A DNA stretch of 64,000 bases from Luteolibacter pohnpeiensis. Its GTDB lineage: Bacteria; Verrucomicrobiota; Verrucomicrobiia; Verrucomicrobiales; Akkermansiaceae. This document shows, piece by piece, positions 44,999 through 53,547 of this stretch. Each line of letters begins with the position of its first letter. Position 1 is the stretch's first letter. Location: the NCBI RefSeq assembly GCF_016595435.1, contig NZ_JAENIJ010000022.1, positions 17,209 through 81,208 on the forward strand, written 5' to 3'. The translations under genes and the position numbers were made by a program. The notes beneath the pieces were generated by a model, which worked only from the letters and a program-made list of their open reading frames with translations, was not told the DNA's origin and ran no database searches.

Positions 44999-46222
44999 AT
45001 GAAGCTCCACCTTTTCATACCACCCGCCATTTCTCTCCTGATCGCGGGCTGGTGGCTGATTCCTCAGGCCAAAGAAATCACGCATCTTGAGTCTACCGTT
45101 GCTCATCTAACAAAGACAGCAAGGCCTGACCGAACCCACCCCAACCCGCCAACTCACGACCTTCGAGATTGGAAGAAATCCGCGGTGCGACTTTCCAATG
45201 AGCTATCCGATCAACAACGCAAGGAGTTCGATGGGCAACTGAAGGTCATGAGCCGCAGGGATTTACTCGCAGTGCTGCTCGAAATGGAAGCAACCGAACT
45301 TTCTGAAGCAGAGAAATCCTTGGCACGCTCTTATTTGAGGCAGTTGTTTTCACTCGACCCGCAATTGACCTTCGATCAGTTCGGCGGTCACCTCTTCGAT
45401 CAAACCAAGTTGTTCGCGACTTCGCTTCGATTCTGCTTCGGGGGCTGGGCAAAATCGGACCCCGCTTCTGCCACTGCCTGGCTCGATCAACAAATCGTCG
45501 ACGGTAAGTTCGAATCCCAAAATCCCTCTCATGATTTTTTACGAAGAATCCTGGAGAACCATATCTTCCACGGGCTCCTCGTCACCCATCCGCAGCAAGC
45601 AGCGGCCCGGCTGGAGTCTTACACCCATGAACAACGGAAATTCATTTTATCATCGTTCTATCAAGTCCCGGAGGATGAACAAATTGGTTATGCGACCTTG
45701 ATTCGCTCATCATTTTCCCCGGAGGATGCGACGGTGGCATTCAGTCATTTTATCGAGCCCTATGCCATAGGACCACAACTTTCGAAGTCCAAGATTTACG
45801 AACAAGCAACCGCTGCCATGAACCGCATCGACGCCTCTCCGGCTGAGCGCGAAACAATGATCCAGGCAGCCATTCCCCACACGTTCCGTGACATCGCTGA
45901 CCAAGGAACGGTAACGATCGGCGATCTCGATGAGTTTCGCCAGTGGTGCGATGCCGAGGCCCCCGCCATCACCGCGAAGCTCACGGGCGAGGTGCTTGCC
46001 GCAGCAGTCACCCGCTCCGAAAATCTGCATTATGCCGAAGCTGCGGAGATGATCATGAGCTATCATCAATCCGACCCCAGCGACGAAACGATCACCCGTT
46101 TCCTCGAAGGCGAATCGACACCTGATTACCCGGAAATCGCCACGCAGCTCGCTGGGCTCATCTCGGACGAATCACTCCGCCGCGAGTGGATCGAGCGCCT
46201 TCAACCCGATTCATCTCACTGA
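44999..46222 (+). CDS. Paired-array protein, type I, copy 2
   Basis: A 407-residue type I copy. The anchor is LFIPPAISLLIAGWWLIP (5-22), and the coiled coil is EITHLESTVAHLTK. Landmarks are TAWLDQQIVDGKF (159-171), HPQQAAARLESY, IDASPAERETMIQAA (compare ISASPIEREAAVQAM in copy 1) and LDEFRQWCDAEAP. The LDG motif of copies 1 and 3 is missing; SQNPS occupies that place. ATG 44999 was chosen; the frame is open from 44954 but overlaps the end of copy 1 type II. The stop shares a base with the next start (TGATG). Confidence 0.85.
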   Translation: MKLHLFIPPAISLLIAGWWLIPQAKEITHLESTVAHLTKTARPDRTHPNPPTHDLRDWKKSAVRLSNELSDQQRKEFDGQLKVMSRRDLLAVLLEMEATELSEAEKSLARSYLRQLFSLDPQLTFDQFGGHLFDQTKLFATSLRFCFGGWAKSDPASATAWLDQQIVDGKFESQNPSHDFLRRILENHIFHGLLVTHPQQAAARLESYTHEQRKFILSSFYQVPEDEQIGYATLIRSSFSPEDATVAFSHFIEPYAIGPQLSKSKIYEQATAAMNRIDASPAERETMIQAAIPHTFRDIADQGTVTIGDLDEFRQWCDAEAPAITAKLTGEVLAAAVTRSENLHYAEAAEMIMSYHQSDPSDETITRFLEGESTPDYPEIATQLAGLISDESLRREWIERLQPDSSH

Positions 46223-47187
46223 TGAAAATCTCACTCGCTCTCTCGGTTCTCATCCTTCTCGTCGCCGCCTGGTTGCGCACGACCAATCATCAGCACGTTT
46301 CCGAACTGCGCGCTCAGGTCACGGCTTTGCGGGGAAAAACGAACGAGACATCGAACAAAGCGGAATGGCACGCCAGCAAACGCGAGCTACGACCGTCCCA
46401 CGAATCCAACCTGAAGGCGCTCACTGTAGATTCGTTGGATTACCTCCACGATATCGAAGCAGCGTCTTACAATGAACAAAACGAATTCTCACCCAGATAT
46501 GGCGAATTGCTGGCGCGCATCAAATTGCTCGACACCGATTCCTTCGAGCAATTCATCACCGCTGTCCGCGATGCGGATGACCTTAGCCAATCGACACGCG
46601 AAGATTTCCTAGCCTGGGTCATGGCCACGTTTAGCTCGAAAGATCCCCATGGAGTCCTCGACATCTTTACGCGCGGTTTTGATTTTCCGGGTTGCTCCCG
46701 ATTTCGATCGCTCGCGATCAACAACACGATTTCCTCACTTGCCTCAGATGATCCCTATGCAGCAGCTGCGTGGCTGGAGCAACATGGCAAAGAATTTCCA
46801 GGAATCGCCTTAGCGAAATCATTGGTGATCACAAATTTGAAGGATCAACCGGAAGCCGCCTTCGACATGGTTCGAAAACTCGAAATGGAGAGACCTTACG
46901 AAGAAATCGAATCCATCATCGACCAATCCAAAACTCCCGAAAAGCGCACTGAAAGCCTGGAAGCATTTCGTCGCTACATCACCACCGTGGAAAGCGACAC
47001 CATCCGCGCTCATCTGGTGCGCGATGCGACCCATCGCTTTATCCAATCCGCCGCTACGAACGGATTCGAAAAAGGCTCCGCCTGGCTGGAAGAAAACTTC
47101 ACTCCAGAAGAAATCAAGGAAGCTTCCAAATCCAACTTCACGCCCACCTCCGAGCAATGGAAGCAGTGGCTAGAACAATATCAGTAG
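46222..47187 (+). CDS. Paired-array protein, type II, copy 2 (C-terminally truncated)
   Basis: A 321-residue type II copy against 421-428 for its three paralogues. The anchor is ISLALSVLILLVAAWL (3-18). Landmarks AFRRYITT (248-255) and GFEKGSAWLEENF (281-293) are in place, but the protein stops right after QWKQWLEQYQ. The A-A-G-x-W-I unit and the C-terminal W-A-L unit, about 95 residues, are missing. The 83 bp to the next gene contain no continuation in another frame that I could see, which points to a deletion rather than a frameshift. It overlaps the preceding stop by one base. Confidence 0.82.
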   Translation: MKISLALSVLILLVAAWLRTTNHQHVSELRAQVTALRGKTNETSNKAEWHASKRELRPSHESNLKALTVDSLDYLHDIEAASYNEQNEFSPRYGELLARIKLLDTDSFEQFITAVRDADDLSQSTREDFLAWVMATFSSKDPHGVLDIFTRGFDFPGCSRFRSLAINNTISSLASDDPYAAAAWLEQHGKEFPGIALAKSLVITNLKDQPEAAFDMVRKLEMERPYEEIESIIDQSKTPEKRTESLEAFRRYITTVESDTIRAHLVRDATHRFIQSAATNGFEKGSAWLEENFTPEEIKEASKSNFTPTSEQWKQWLEQYQ

Positions 47188-47270
47188 TCGTTATTCCCCA
47201 TCTCGATGATCTGCATTAACTCATTTTACCTTTTCCTCTACCATGCCGCACTGATAAGGATTTTAATCTT

Positions 47271-48479
47271 ATGAAAACCGTTTTCGTGATGCCGGTTTCC
47301 ATCGCCCTGATTGGCTTTGTTTTCATTGGAGTCCAACAGAGCACGATTTCGGCGCTGAAAGCCCAGCAATCCGTGATCAAGCAGCAAATCAAAGCTGCAC
47401 TCCATACCAAGGATTTCCCCAGCGGTAAATGGTCGACCGCGAACCCCGGTGGCCCAATCGACTGGCAACTGCAGCTCAGCCGGATTGATTTTTCCAATCC
47501 CAATTCTCAAACCTTACTCGCTCTGCAGAGGAAACTTCGATCCATGTCAGCAGATGGGATCGCTGCCGAGATTGACCAGATCAAGGCTCTCGATCTCGAT
47601 GAGCAAACCGAGAGGAATTTACTTTTACTGGTCGCACAGCCACTCATCGAAAAAGATCCACAACTTGCCTTGGAAAAACTCGCTGGCGACATGAAACAGG
47701 ATGACTATCTTGTGCAATTGCTAGCCGGAGCATTGGGATCTTGGGCCAATGAAGATCTGGCTTTGGCTACCGCATGGCTTGATGAAAAAATCGCCACCGG
47801 CGCGATGGATGCAAAATCTCTCGACGGCACGGCACCACGGACATTCTTTGAATCCACTTTAATCGATAAACTTCTAGCAACCGACATTGAATCGGCAAAA
47901 CAACGCCTGCAAAACCTAACAGAGGCCGATAGAGCACAGGCCATCGGATTCGCCTCAGCTGAAATCAATGCCGATAGCTACTCCGCCTATGCCTCCCTAA
48001 TTCGCAGCGAAATCCCTGCTGCACGCCAGGCCCTTCTTCTTTCCGCTCCAATCGCCATCATCTCCCGACAACGTGGAGGAGGTTATGAAGATCTAGCAAA
48101 ATACATGCAGCAAATCGCTCCCGAACCTGATCAATACGGATACCTCCTTGCAGAGTCAGGATCTTCCCAAGTTGGACATCATCCCATCACTGATGACGAT
48201 TTGAACAAATTCCGCCAATGGTCCGACACCCTAGCTCCCGAGGAAACCAACGATGCAACCGGCAAACTTTTAGCCCGTCAGGCCATGACTCTCATCCCCT
48301 ATCAAGACGCCGCTCAAATGGCGCTTAGCTTTCAAGAAAGCACCGGCAATGACGATGTATTGATTGAATTCCTTCGTGGCCGCGCCTCCAAAAAAAACAG
48401 GACCGAGGCCATCGAGTTCGCGAAAAAAATCACTGATCCTATCATAAGGCAGCAAATCCTGGAGAGCCTGAAACCATAA
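47271..48479 (+). CDS. Paired-array protein, type I, copy 3
   Basis: A 402-residue type I copy. The anchor is VFVMPVSIALIGFVFIGV (4-21), and the coiled coil is ISALKAQQSVIKQQIKAAL. Landmarks are TAWLDEKIATGAM (167-179), SLDGTAPRTFFES (183-195), ESAKQRLQNLTEADRAQA, LNKFRQWSDTLAP and DDVLIEFLRGRAS with TDPIIRQQILESL at the end. An AAGGA-like sequence (47257-47261) precedes the start at a distance of 9 bases, one of the few plausible ribosome binding sites in the array. It opens after an 83-bp gap, so a promoter for pair 3 is possible. Confidence 0.85.
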   Translation: MKTVFVMPVSIALIGFVFIGVQQSTISALKAQQSVIKQQIKAALHTKDFPSGKWSTANPGGPIDWQLQLSRIDFSNPNSQTLLALQRKLRSMSADGIAAEIDQIKALDLDEQTERNLLLLVAQPLIEKDPQLALEKLAGDMKQDDYLVQLLAGALGSWANEDLALATAWLDEKIATGAMDAKSLDGTAPRTFFESTLIDKLLATDIESAKQRLQNLTEADRAQAIGFASAEINADSYSAYASLIRSEIPAARQALLLSAPIAIISRQRGGGYEDLAKYMQQIAPEPDQYGYLLAESGSSQVGHHPITDDDLNKFRQWSDTLAPEETNDATGKLLARQAMTLIPYQDAAQMALSFQESTGNDDVLIEFLRGRASKKNRTEAIEFAKKITDPIIRQQILESLKP

Positions 48480-48486
48480 CTTCACC

Positions 48487-49773
48487 ATGAAAATCCCCGT
48501 GCTCCTGAGCCTGCTGATTGTTGCGATTTTCATCCTGATGGGTAGCCACCAGCAACTTAAAATTCGTCATCTGCGAGATCAGACCGCGGCACTGAAGAAG
48601 CGATCAATAAGCCTGGGAATAGGAACGGACCCTACCGGTTCATTACCAAGATCAAGGCGTAGAAAAACTCCTGAGTTCACGGCATCCAGCCTGATTGATT
48701 TGGAGCAAAAGCTGCGAGATCCATTCAATGGCAAAAATGAGAACTCGCTGCGTCAGTCCGAGGACATCAGAATCGAAATCTTCACCCGGCTCAATATGCT
48801 TGATGCTTCCGAGTTTCCCAAACTCCTTGATGACATCTCTCAATTGCAGGGACTTGATTCAAAGCTCCGTGAACGTTCGATTTCTCAAATCATCGAGGTT
48901 TTTGCACAAAAATATCCGAAGGAGTGCCTTGGCCTGTTAGAGAAAAACATTGAACTCACCACTGAAGTTCCAGAGGCAGTCCAGATGACACTGCTCGAAC
49001 TCGCCAAGTGCGATCCATTCAAGGCTCTGGATTGGATTACGAAAAGCCAACAACAGTTCCCTGATGTGGCCAATGATTTTACCATCCCTCGCATCATCCA
49101 GGTGGTCGCCGCCAAGGATCCAGCTCTTGCGCTGCAATTGTTAAGCGACCATCCGAAAAATCCGGAACCGGCGTTGGACATGGCCATCCAACAAATCAAA
49201 GACGCCAGTCAACGGGATGCAGCACTGGCCGCCTTTCGTCAATTTTTACAATCATCAGTTGATCAGGATCGGAAAAATGAAATTGAGAAATTCGGGCTGG
49301 AGAGCTTTTTCACGAACGCTGGAAAATCCGGCTTCGAAGCGGGGTCCGCATGGTTGGAGCAGGCCGATCTATCAAAAGCGGATCTGGAGCTGATGACCAG
49401 CGACGGACTGTCCGCAGATATCATTTCCTCAGATACCTCGAAATGGCTTAATTGGATGAACGATAAGCTATCACCGGAGCAAGCTGAGACCGCCATTTCC
49501 ACAACACTCGCGAATTGGACCAAAACGGATTATCATGCCGTAGCTGGCTGGCTCAACCAGCAACCTGAAGGACGCCTGAAGCAGACTGGCATCCAGTCGT
49601 TTGCATCCACACTCGCTGCTTATGAGCCGACAGCAGCTGCCGAATGGGCATTGAGTCTAGCTCCAGGAGATGCACGCCAAAAAACTTTACAATCGGTTTA
49701 CGAGAAATGGTTGATCACTGACCCAGATGCCGCTGACGCCTTCGCCCAAAAGTATCAACTTAACCTGAAGTAG
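48487..49773 (+). CDS. Paired-array protein, type II, copy 3
   Basis: A 428-residue type II copy and the clearest version of the type. The anchor is IPVLLSLLIVAIFILMG (3-19), then a coiled coil (IRHLRDQTAALKKR). Landmarks are LAAFRQFLQSS (247-257), SGFEAGSAWLEQADL (281-295), KWLNWMND, YHAVAGWLNQQPEGRLKQTG, and the terminal TAAAEWALSLAPGDARQKTL with TDPDAADAFAQKY. The last two units form a regular W-A/W-L helical repeat with a D-P-x-A-A step. It lies 7 bp behind copy 3 type I. Confidence 0.85.
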   Translation: MKIPVLLSLLIVAIFILMGSHQQLKIRHLRDQTAALKKRSISLGIGTDPTGSLPRSRRRKTPEFTASSLIDLEQKLRDPFNGKNENSLRQSEDIRIEIFTRLNMLDASEFPKLLDDISQLQGLDSKLRERSISQIIEVFAQKYPKECLGLLEKNIELTTEVPEAVQMTLLELAKCDPFKALDWITKSQQQFPDVANDFTIPRIIQVVAAKDPALALQLLSDHPKNPEPALDMAIQQIKDASQRDAALAAFRQFLQSSVDQDRKNEIEKFGLESFFTNAGKSGFEAGSAWLEQADLSKADLELMTSDGLSADIISSDTSKWLNWMNDKLSPEQAETAISTTLANWTKTDYHAVAGWLNQQPEGRLKQTGIQSFASTLAAYEPTAAAEWALSLAPGDARQKTLQSVYEKWLITDPDAADAFAQKYQLNLK

Positions 49774-49900
49774 AAGCATTTCAGATAATTCTATCGCAGC
49801 AAGCGAGCACTCGAGCACTGATCCATGAGGCGAGAAAACGTCGCCTTCTGGCAAAATATCGCTTCATCTCGTCCGCAGTTTCCGCTAGCTAAGGGACTGA

Positions 49901-51193
49901 ATGAAGCTCAGGGTTTTTATCTTACCTGCCATTACGCTGATCGCAGCCGGTGTGATTCTCTTCGGACAAAAACACAGCATTGGCGAATCCGCGAGGCAAC
50001 TCAGCCAGCTGCGCGAAAAGTTGAGCCAGACGACCCGATCATCAGTTCAAGAAACCCGCCGAGCATCCCGAAAACCTCTGGTTCCGGTTTCTCCAAATGA
50101 ACCGATCGATTGGATGAAGATCTCAGGCCTGATGATTGATCACACCAGTCCGAACCTATTCGGCCGTCAGCAATTGCTAGCACTGGACCAGAGGATTGCC
50201 GCCATGACTCAGGAACAATTGATCCGCGCTCTGGAAGAAATCGATACCCAGGACATCCCATTTGATGCGGTGCCGCTATTGGGCGGAAAGCTGATGAAGG
50301 CACTGGCGCAAAAAGATACCGGGACGGCTCTGGACCTTCGCTTCCGTGATCCTTTTCGCGAGAGTAGCCCTTATTTATATTTGCGCAGTGACGAGGTTCT
50401 CACTGACTGGGCAAAGAAAGATCCTACCGCCGCTTGCAATTGGCTGGATCATGCAATCGCGAACGGTCTGATGGAATCCACAGCACTCGATGGGAGCAAT
50501 CCCAGATTGGCGCAAAACGAAGCGATCCTGCTTTCCCTATTTATCGGCAGCAACCCATCCGTTGCGGCCAAGCGGCTTGAGGCATTGAGGCCGAAGCAGC
50601 GGTACGAAGCCTTCACCCAATTGCAGTCGGTGAACAAACTCAACCACCATTCATTCGATGATCAAGAGCTCGCCGAATTTGCCACCTTGGCCCGGAACTA
50701 TCTAACTCCTCCTGAACAAACGGCGCAGCTCATGGGAAGTGTTACAGCCCTGGCCAAAAGCGATGGATATGAGGGGGTCGAGGCTTATTTTGACACCATC
50801 CAGGCCACTCCGGAAGAGATTGGCAATGGTCTCAACTTCATTGCATCTGGAGTCCTCAAGATCTCCGATTCCAAACAGCCACCGACCGTTGCCGATCTGG
50901 AAAACTTTGAAACCTGGGCCGCCGAACGAACGGATGCATCCGCGGCCCCGGCCATCGCGAGAACCCTCGCCAGCAGCATGCCCCAAGATGACTCTTCGTT
51001 TGAAAGCTTCGCCAACGCGGCTCTCGAATTCTCGGATCATCAGGACGACGATACCGCCCTAACAAACTTCCTCTATTTGGCAAAAAGTTGGCGTAACCGG
51101 GACGTCGCGAGCTGGCTCGACGCTCACGTTCATGACGCCTCACGCCGCGAGCAAATTCTAAGCGATATCGAAACCTCAGCTCCTAAGCCATGA
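49901..51193 (+). CDS. Paired-array protein, type I, copy 4
   Basis: A 430-residue type I copy, the longest of its type. The anchor is VFILPAITLIAAGVILFG (5-22), and the coiled coil is SARQLSQLREKLSQT. Landmarks are DPTAACNWLDHAIANG (174-189), TALDGSNPR (194-202), NPSVAAKRLEALRPKQR and LENFETWAAERTD, with a C-terminus DDDTALTNFLYLAKS and DASRREQILSDIE. Copies 2-4 of type I share this R-R/x-x-I-L ending. It starts 127 bp after pair 3. The stop overlaps the next start by four bases (ATGA). Confidence 0.85.
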   Translation: MKLRVFILPAITLIAAGVILFGQKHSIGESARQLSQLREKLSQTTRSSVQETRRASRKPLVPVSPNEPIDWMKISGLMIDHTSPNLFGRQQLLALDQRIAAMTQEQLIRALEEIDTQDIPFDAVPLLGGKLMKALAQKDTGTALDLRFRDPFRESSPYLYLRSDEVLTDWAKKDPTAACNWLDHAIANGLMESTALDGSNPRLAQNEAILLSLFIGSNPSVAAKRLEALRPKQRYEAFTQLQSVNKLNHHSFDDQELAEFATLARNYLTPPEQTAQLMGSVTALAKSDGYEGVEAYFDTIQATPEEIGNGLNFIASGVLKISDSKQPPTVADLENFETWAAERTDASAAPAIARTLASSMPQDDSSFESFANAALEFSDHQDDDTALTNFLYLAKSWRNRDVASWLDAHVHDASRREQILSDIETSAPKP

Positions 51194-52455
51194 AATTCCA
51201 AATCACCCTGTCCTGCTTGATCATCGCGATCGCAGCTGTCCCCGGTTGGATGAATCACCGGCACTTGAACTCGCTTCGAGATTCACTCTTCCAACTACAA
51301 GCCAAAGCAAAGGCGGCGGGTATCACGATCGATGCATCTGGCTCACCCATCACAACCCGATCCAGCGAGCGCAAGCAACGCACTGAATCGCCAGACGTCG
51401 GCCAGCTGGCAGACGAACTCATCGATTTTGCACGCGCTCTTCAAGCTACGAATCGCGATACGGATCACATCGCCAACCAACAAGCGATTCTCGACTGGCA
51501 GCTCAAACTTTCCCATTTGGATACGGAAACCTTGAAGCAATTGCTCGCCGAAATTCAGCAAACGACCAAACCAGACGACCCGATTCAGGGCGAACTACTT
51601 TCAATCATCTATCAGACTATCGCGGAGAATGATCCGCATGCAGCACTTGATGTTTTCTCAGAGAATATCACCCAGGTCTCCGCCCGCGATCTAACCACTG
51701 CCCTTCTTGGGGAAATGAAGCATAACCGTGCCGGAGGAATCGATTGGTTAGTTAATCATCGGGATTCACTCAGCGATGGCACCGATAACAACTTGATCGA
51801 CGGATTATTGCGCGGGGCATTGACCATTGATTCCAAGCTTGGCTTTGAACTCATCGATCAGCTTGATCTCGACCCGAGTAGATGGCTTGGCATTGTGATA
51901 AGCCCTGCTCGTAGCGCGGAACAACGCACTACCATGCTCGCCGCCTTTCGCGAATACGCCGCAAGCATTGATGATCCTGACAGACTCAGCGTGGTCAACG
52001 AAGAAGGCTATAATGCCCTTTTATCCAACTCCTTCATCCATGATGGTGTCGGAGACAGCATCCAGTGGATCGAAGCATCCAATCTCCCATTGGAACAATT
52101 AGAGGATTACGCAGCACGTACGTTCTTCAGCTGTACTCCAAAAGATGAAATGAAGTGGATCGACTGGATAGGTAGTAACATTCAAGCTGACAGCATCCTT
52201 ACAGAAGCTATTCCGAATCGTGTGACGATTCTCACCAGCAGAGATCCTGCTGCGGCAGGCGCTTGGATCGAAGCTATGCCCTCCGGCAAAGTGAAGGAAA
52301 TTGCGACCACTTGCTACGTCACAGCGGTATCAGGATATCAGCCGCTGGAAGCCTATGCCTGGCTTAAGAAACTTCCTGCCGATGACAACCGCGCCGCCCT
52401 GTTAGAACAGATTCACCAAAACTGGCCTGCCGATCAGCCTTGGCCGGAGAACTAA
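51190..52455 (+). CDS. Paired-array protein, type II, copy 4
   Basis: A 421-residue type II copy and the last gene of the array. The anchor is ITLSCLIIAIAAVPGWM (5-21), and the coiled coil is LNSLRDSLFQLQAKAKA. Landmarks are LAAFREYAASIDDPDR (250-265), DSIQWIEASNLPLEQLED (the unit that reads GSAWLEQADL in copy 3), KWIDWIGSN, DPAAAGAWIEAMPSGKVKEI and LEAYAWLKKLPADDNRAALL. The C-terminal repeat units are full length. The phosphofructokinase gene follows 122 bp later on the same strand. Function unknown. Confidence 0.85.
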   Translation: MKFQITLSCLIIAIAAVPGWMNHRHLNSLRDSLFQLQAKAKAAGITIDASGSPITTRSSERKQRTESPDVGQLADELIDFARALQATNRDTDHIANQQAILDWQLKLSHLDTETLKQLLAEIQQTTKPDDPIQGELLSIIYQTIAENDPHAALDVFSENITQVSARDLTTALLGEMKHNRAGGIDWLVNHRDSLSDGTDNNLIDGLLRGALTIDSKLGFELIDQLDLDPSRWLGIVISPARSAEQRTTMLAAFREYAASIDDPDRLSVVNEEGYNALLSNSFIHDGVGDSIQWIEASNLPLEQLEDYAARTFFSCTPKDEMKWIDWIGSNIQADSILTEAIPNRVTILTSRDPAAAGAWIEAMPSGKVKEIATTCYVTAVSGYQPLEAYAWLKKLPADDNRAALLEQIHQNWPADQPWPEN

Positions 52456-52577
52456 ACATTCACCTGCCAAGATGCATTCACTCGACGATTGAGGCGGTTG
52501 GCAAGAGTTCGAATATTTCATGATTCGGCATCATCGGTGCTTAGTTGCAAACAAGCCACTCCCCAATCTTCGAACCT

Positions 52578-53543
52578 ATGGCAAACGGCATCGCAATCAT
52601 GACCTCCGGCGGTGATTCCGCCGGGATGAATCCCGCCATCAAATGCGCTGTCGAGTACGCAGCACAACGCGGCCACGAACCATTCCTCGTTTACGACGGC
52701 CTGCGCGGACTGATTGATGACAAGATCGTCCCCTCCACCCGTGAGCTGGTCTCCGGCATCATGCACCGCGGCGGCACCATGCTGCGCTCCTCCCGCTCGA
52801 AGCGATTTTTTGACCTCAAGTTCCGGCGACAGGCTTACGAAAATCTTCAACGGCGCGGCATTGATAAACTCATCGTCATCGGCGGCGACGGTTCATTCCG
52901 CGCCCTCAATCAGTTTTACGCCGACTTCGGCATCCCGTTCGCGGGCATTCCCGCCACCATCGATAATGACATCGCCGGCACCGACTACTGCCTTGGCGTC
53001 GATACCGCACTCAACATCATTCGGCAATCGATCGATTCCATCCGCGACACCGCGAGCTCATTTTCGCGCGCCTTTGTGGTCGAAGTCATGGGCCGTCATT
53101 GCGGCTACCTCGCCTTGGTCAGTGCGCTTTCGTGTGGCGCCGAGGTTTGTCTGGTGCCGGAGGTTCCTTACGACTTGGATAAAATTGGGATCAGGCTGAG
53201 AAAAGAAATCGCGGAAGGCCGTGGATACATTCTCGCGATCACGGCCGAAGGCACCAAAATGGCGGATTATTTGACCCGCTGGATCAACGACACCATCGGC
53301 ATGGAAACCCGGCTCACCGTCCTGGGCCACGTCCAACGCGGTGGCTCCCCCACCGTGCTGGACCGGATCATGGCCTACAAATTCGCGGTTGCCGCTGTCG
53401 ATGCGCTCGATGCCGGAGCAACCAATGCCATCATGGTTTACCGCGACGGCACCTACGGCAGCCTGCCGATTGATGCCGTCGCCCACCAACAATACAAGCT
53501 CGACCCAGCACTCTTCCGCCTCGCCGGGCCACTGGCGACGTAG
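52578..53543 (+). CDS. pfkA: 6-phosphofructokinase
   Basis: Phosphorylates fructose 6-phosphate to the 1,6-bisphosphate in glycolysis. A 321-residue PfkA-family enzyme with IAIMTSGGDSAGMNPAIK at the start, the ATP-type motif VIGGDGSFRAL (G-G-D-G rather than the G-G-D-D of diphosphate enzymes), the substrate motif GIPATIDNDIAGTDYCLG and VMGRHCGYLAL. LGHVQRGGSPTVLDR is the fructose-phosphate-binding signature. The catalytic loop has A-T-I-D where P-x-T-I-D or G-T-I-D is usual. ATG 52578 was chosen over the upstream in-frame codon. Confidence 0.93.
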   Translation: MANGIAIMTSGGDSAGMNPAIKCAVEYAAQRGHEPFLVYDGLRGLIDDKIVPSTRELVSGIMHRGGTMLRSSRSKRFFDLKFRRQAYENLQRRGIDKLIVIGGDGSFRALNQFYADFGIPFAGIPATIDNDIAGTDYCLGVDTALNIIRQSIDSIRDTASSFSRAFVVEVMGRHCGYLALVSALSCGAEVCLVPEVPYDLDKIGIRLRKEIAEGRGYILAITAEGTKMADYLTRWINDTIGMETRLTVLGHVQRGGSPTVLDRIMAYKFAVAAVDALDAGATNAIMVYRDGTYGSLPIDAVAHQQYKLDPALFRLAGPLAT

Positions 53544-53547
53544 CTTC

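Larger units (their letters stand above)
42415..52455 (+). repeat. Four-fold array of a paired gene cassette (type I + type II)
   Basis: Eight adjacent plus-strand genes alternate between two protein types. Pairs span 42415-44970, 44999-47187, 47271-49773 and 49901-52455. Within pairs the genes are 12 bp apart, overlap by 1, are 7 bp apart and overlap by 4. Between pairs the gaps are 28, 83 and 127 bp. All eight start with a short MK(x)n leader and a hydrophobic anchor, then coiled coil and helical repeats. Landmarks keep their place: WLD near 161-181 in all type I proteins, AFR near 246-252 in all type II. I see no long nucleotide identity between copies, so the duplications are old or fast-diverging. 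Confidence 0.85.

Noticed and set aside
47160..47270. Frameshift explaining the short type II copy 2
   Set aside because: The 83 bases after the stop do not encode the missing unit in any frame I could follow, so a deletion is more likely. Sequencing error cannot be excluded.
49828..49846. Terminator between pairs 3 and 4 of the array
   Set aside because: The stem AGGCGA/TCGCCT has no T-run after it on either strand, so it does not look like a rho-independent terminator.
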